Assembly (NCBI GenBank): GCA_013214365.1
Contig: JABSPI010000032.1
Coordinates: forward strand, 4,975 to 11,949
DNA: 6,975 bases
Direction: 5' to 3'
DNA from: Erythrobacter sp.
Lineage (GTDB): Bacteria; Pseudomonadota; Alphaproteobacteria; Sphingomonadales; Sphingomonadaceae
A model generated the notes under the pieces. It made no database searches, was not told where the DNA came from, and saw nothing but the letters and a program-made list of their open reading frames with translations. Position numbers and translations under genes: made by a program. Each line of letters opens with the position of its first letter. Positions within the stretch are counted from its first letter, which is position 1. Shown one piece after another: positions 6,607-6,975 of the stretch.

Positions 6607-6629
6607 CAATCATCGAATTCCACTATGAC
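6602..6629 (+). promoter_or_regulatory. possible sigma-70-like promoter for maeB
   Basis: TTGGCC (6602-6607) and TATGAC (6624-6629) are separated by 16 bp, about 53 bp before the maeB ATG. Matches to TTGACA and TATAAT are 4/6 each. The -35 hexamer overlaps the right arm of the GCCAAGC/GCTTGGC repeat, so a repressor bound there would block it. This is a pattern match only. Confidence 0.3.
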
Positions 6630-6672
6630 TTGTAACGAACGCGGGCTAGAGGCCGAAATGATTGCGATTGAC

Positions 6673-6678
6673 GGAGGG
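6673..6678 (+). promoter_or_regulatory. ribosome binding site of maeB
   Basis: GGAGGG sits 4 nt before the ATG at 6683, the strongest Shine-Dalgarno in the window that actually serves a gene, and it fixes the maeB start. Confidence 0.85.
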
Positions 6679-6682
6679 ATTT

Positions 6683-6975
6683 ATGGCTGACGACCAGAAC
6701 AAAGGTGGCTTCACCGCGCGCGAGGCGCTGTTTTATCACGAGACGATCCGGCCAGGGAAACTCGAGGTTGTCGCCACCAAGCCGATGACCTCGCAGCGTG
6801 ATCTCAGCCTTGCCTATTCGCCCGGCGTGGCGGTTCCGGTGGAAGCCATCGCGCAAGATCCCTCGCTCGCCGCGCGCTACACCGCCAAGGCCAATCTGGT
6901 CGCGGTGATTTCAAACGGTTCGGCCATTTTGGGGCTGGGCAATCTGGGGGCTTTGGCGTCCAAGCCGGTGATGGA
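6683..6975 (+). CDS. maeB: NADP-dependent malic enzyme, N-terminal part (3' end beyond window)
   Basis: The first 97 codons are present and the frame runs off the right edge. The protein begins MADDQNKGGF. It then shows TKPMTSQRDLSLAYSPGVAVP (32-52), with Y45 as the expected catalytic tyrosine, and continues with ARYTAKANLVAVISNGSAILGLGNLGALASKPVM (64-97), which matches bacterial MaeB closely; the catalytic lysine should fall just past the window. The family oxidatively decarboxylates malate to pyruvate with NADP in the cytoplasm, supplying NADPH and linking the TCA cycle to pyruvate. Full members are about 750 residues, with a C-terminal phosphotransacetylase-like domain that cannot be seen here, so the long MaeB form is inferred from similarity of the N-terminus. 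The gene is divergent from mutS across a 146-bp gap. Confidence 0.94.
   Translation, partial: MADDQNKGGFTAREALFYHETIRPGKLEVVATKPMTSQRDLSLAYSPGVAVPVEAIAQDPSLAARYTAKANLVAVISNGSAILGLGNLGALASKPVM

Noticed and set aside
5859..6635. 258-residue plus-strand open frame opposite the mutS 5' end
   Set aside because: It lies antisense to the conserved MutS N-terminal domain, shows no recognisable domain, and mirrors codon bias of the true strand.

Overview
The window looks like ordinary core chromosome from an alphaproteobacterium. The best guess is Sphingomonadales, probably the Erythrobacter/Altererythrobacter group. This rests on moderately high GC, the protein flavours (alphaproteobacterial MutS, HIG1 'twin transmembrane' protein, HNH protein with a VLNADYTPLSYYPLSLWPW-type N-terminus) and mutS lying head-to-head with an NADP-type malic enzyme gene. 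The lineage is inferred from memory, not from a search.

Layout, left to right. (1) The 5' part of a minus-strand HNH endonuclease gene runs off the left edge (485 to 1). (2) After a 136-bp divergent gap comes a plus-strand cluster: gluQ (glutamyl-Q tRNA(Asp) synthetase), a 78-residue HIG1-domain membrane protein, a PduO/MMAB-type cobalamin adenosyltransferase overlapping it by one base, and a 3-hydroxybutyryl-CoA dehydrogenase. (3) A 77-bp convergent gap contains short GC-rich repeats. (4) Two minus-strand genes follow: a membrane-anchored, low-complexity protein of unknown function (3808 to 3353) and, upstream of it, mutS (6536 to 3891). (5) A 146-bp divergent gap, with two interleaved inverted repeats in the mutS leader, leads to the first 97 codons of a malic enzyme gene (maeB) that runs off the right edge.

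How the genes relate. The adenosyltransferase makes adenosylcobalamin, the cofactor of methylmalonyl-CoA mutase. The hydroxyacyl-CoA dehydrogenase works in butanoate, PHB or acyl-CoA metabolism, and malic enzyme turns malate into pyruvate plus NADPH. The HIG1 protein probably belongs to the respiratory membrane. GluQ modifies tRNA(Asp), and MutS starts mismatch repair.

I see no mobile element, CRISPR array, tRNA or rRNA, and no convincing new multi-gene system. The points most worth a second look are the interleaved inverted repeats upstream of mutS, a substituted zinc ligand in GluQ, an unused Shine-Dalgarno sequence between the adenosyltransferase and dehydrogenase genes, the unknown membrane-anchored protein downstream of mutS, and heptamer repeats in the convergent gap. 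No stretch longer than 300 bases lacks a gene.
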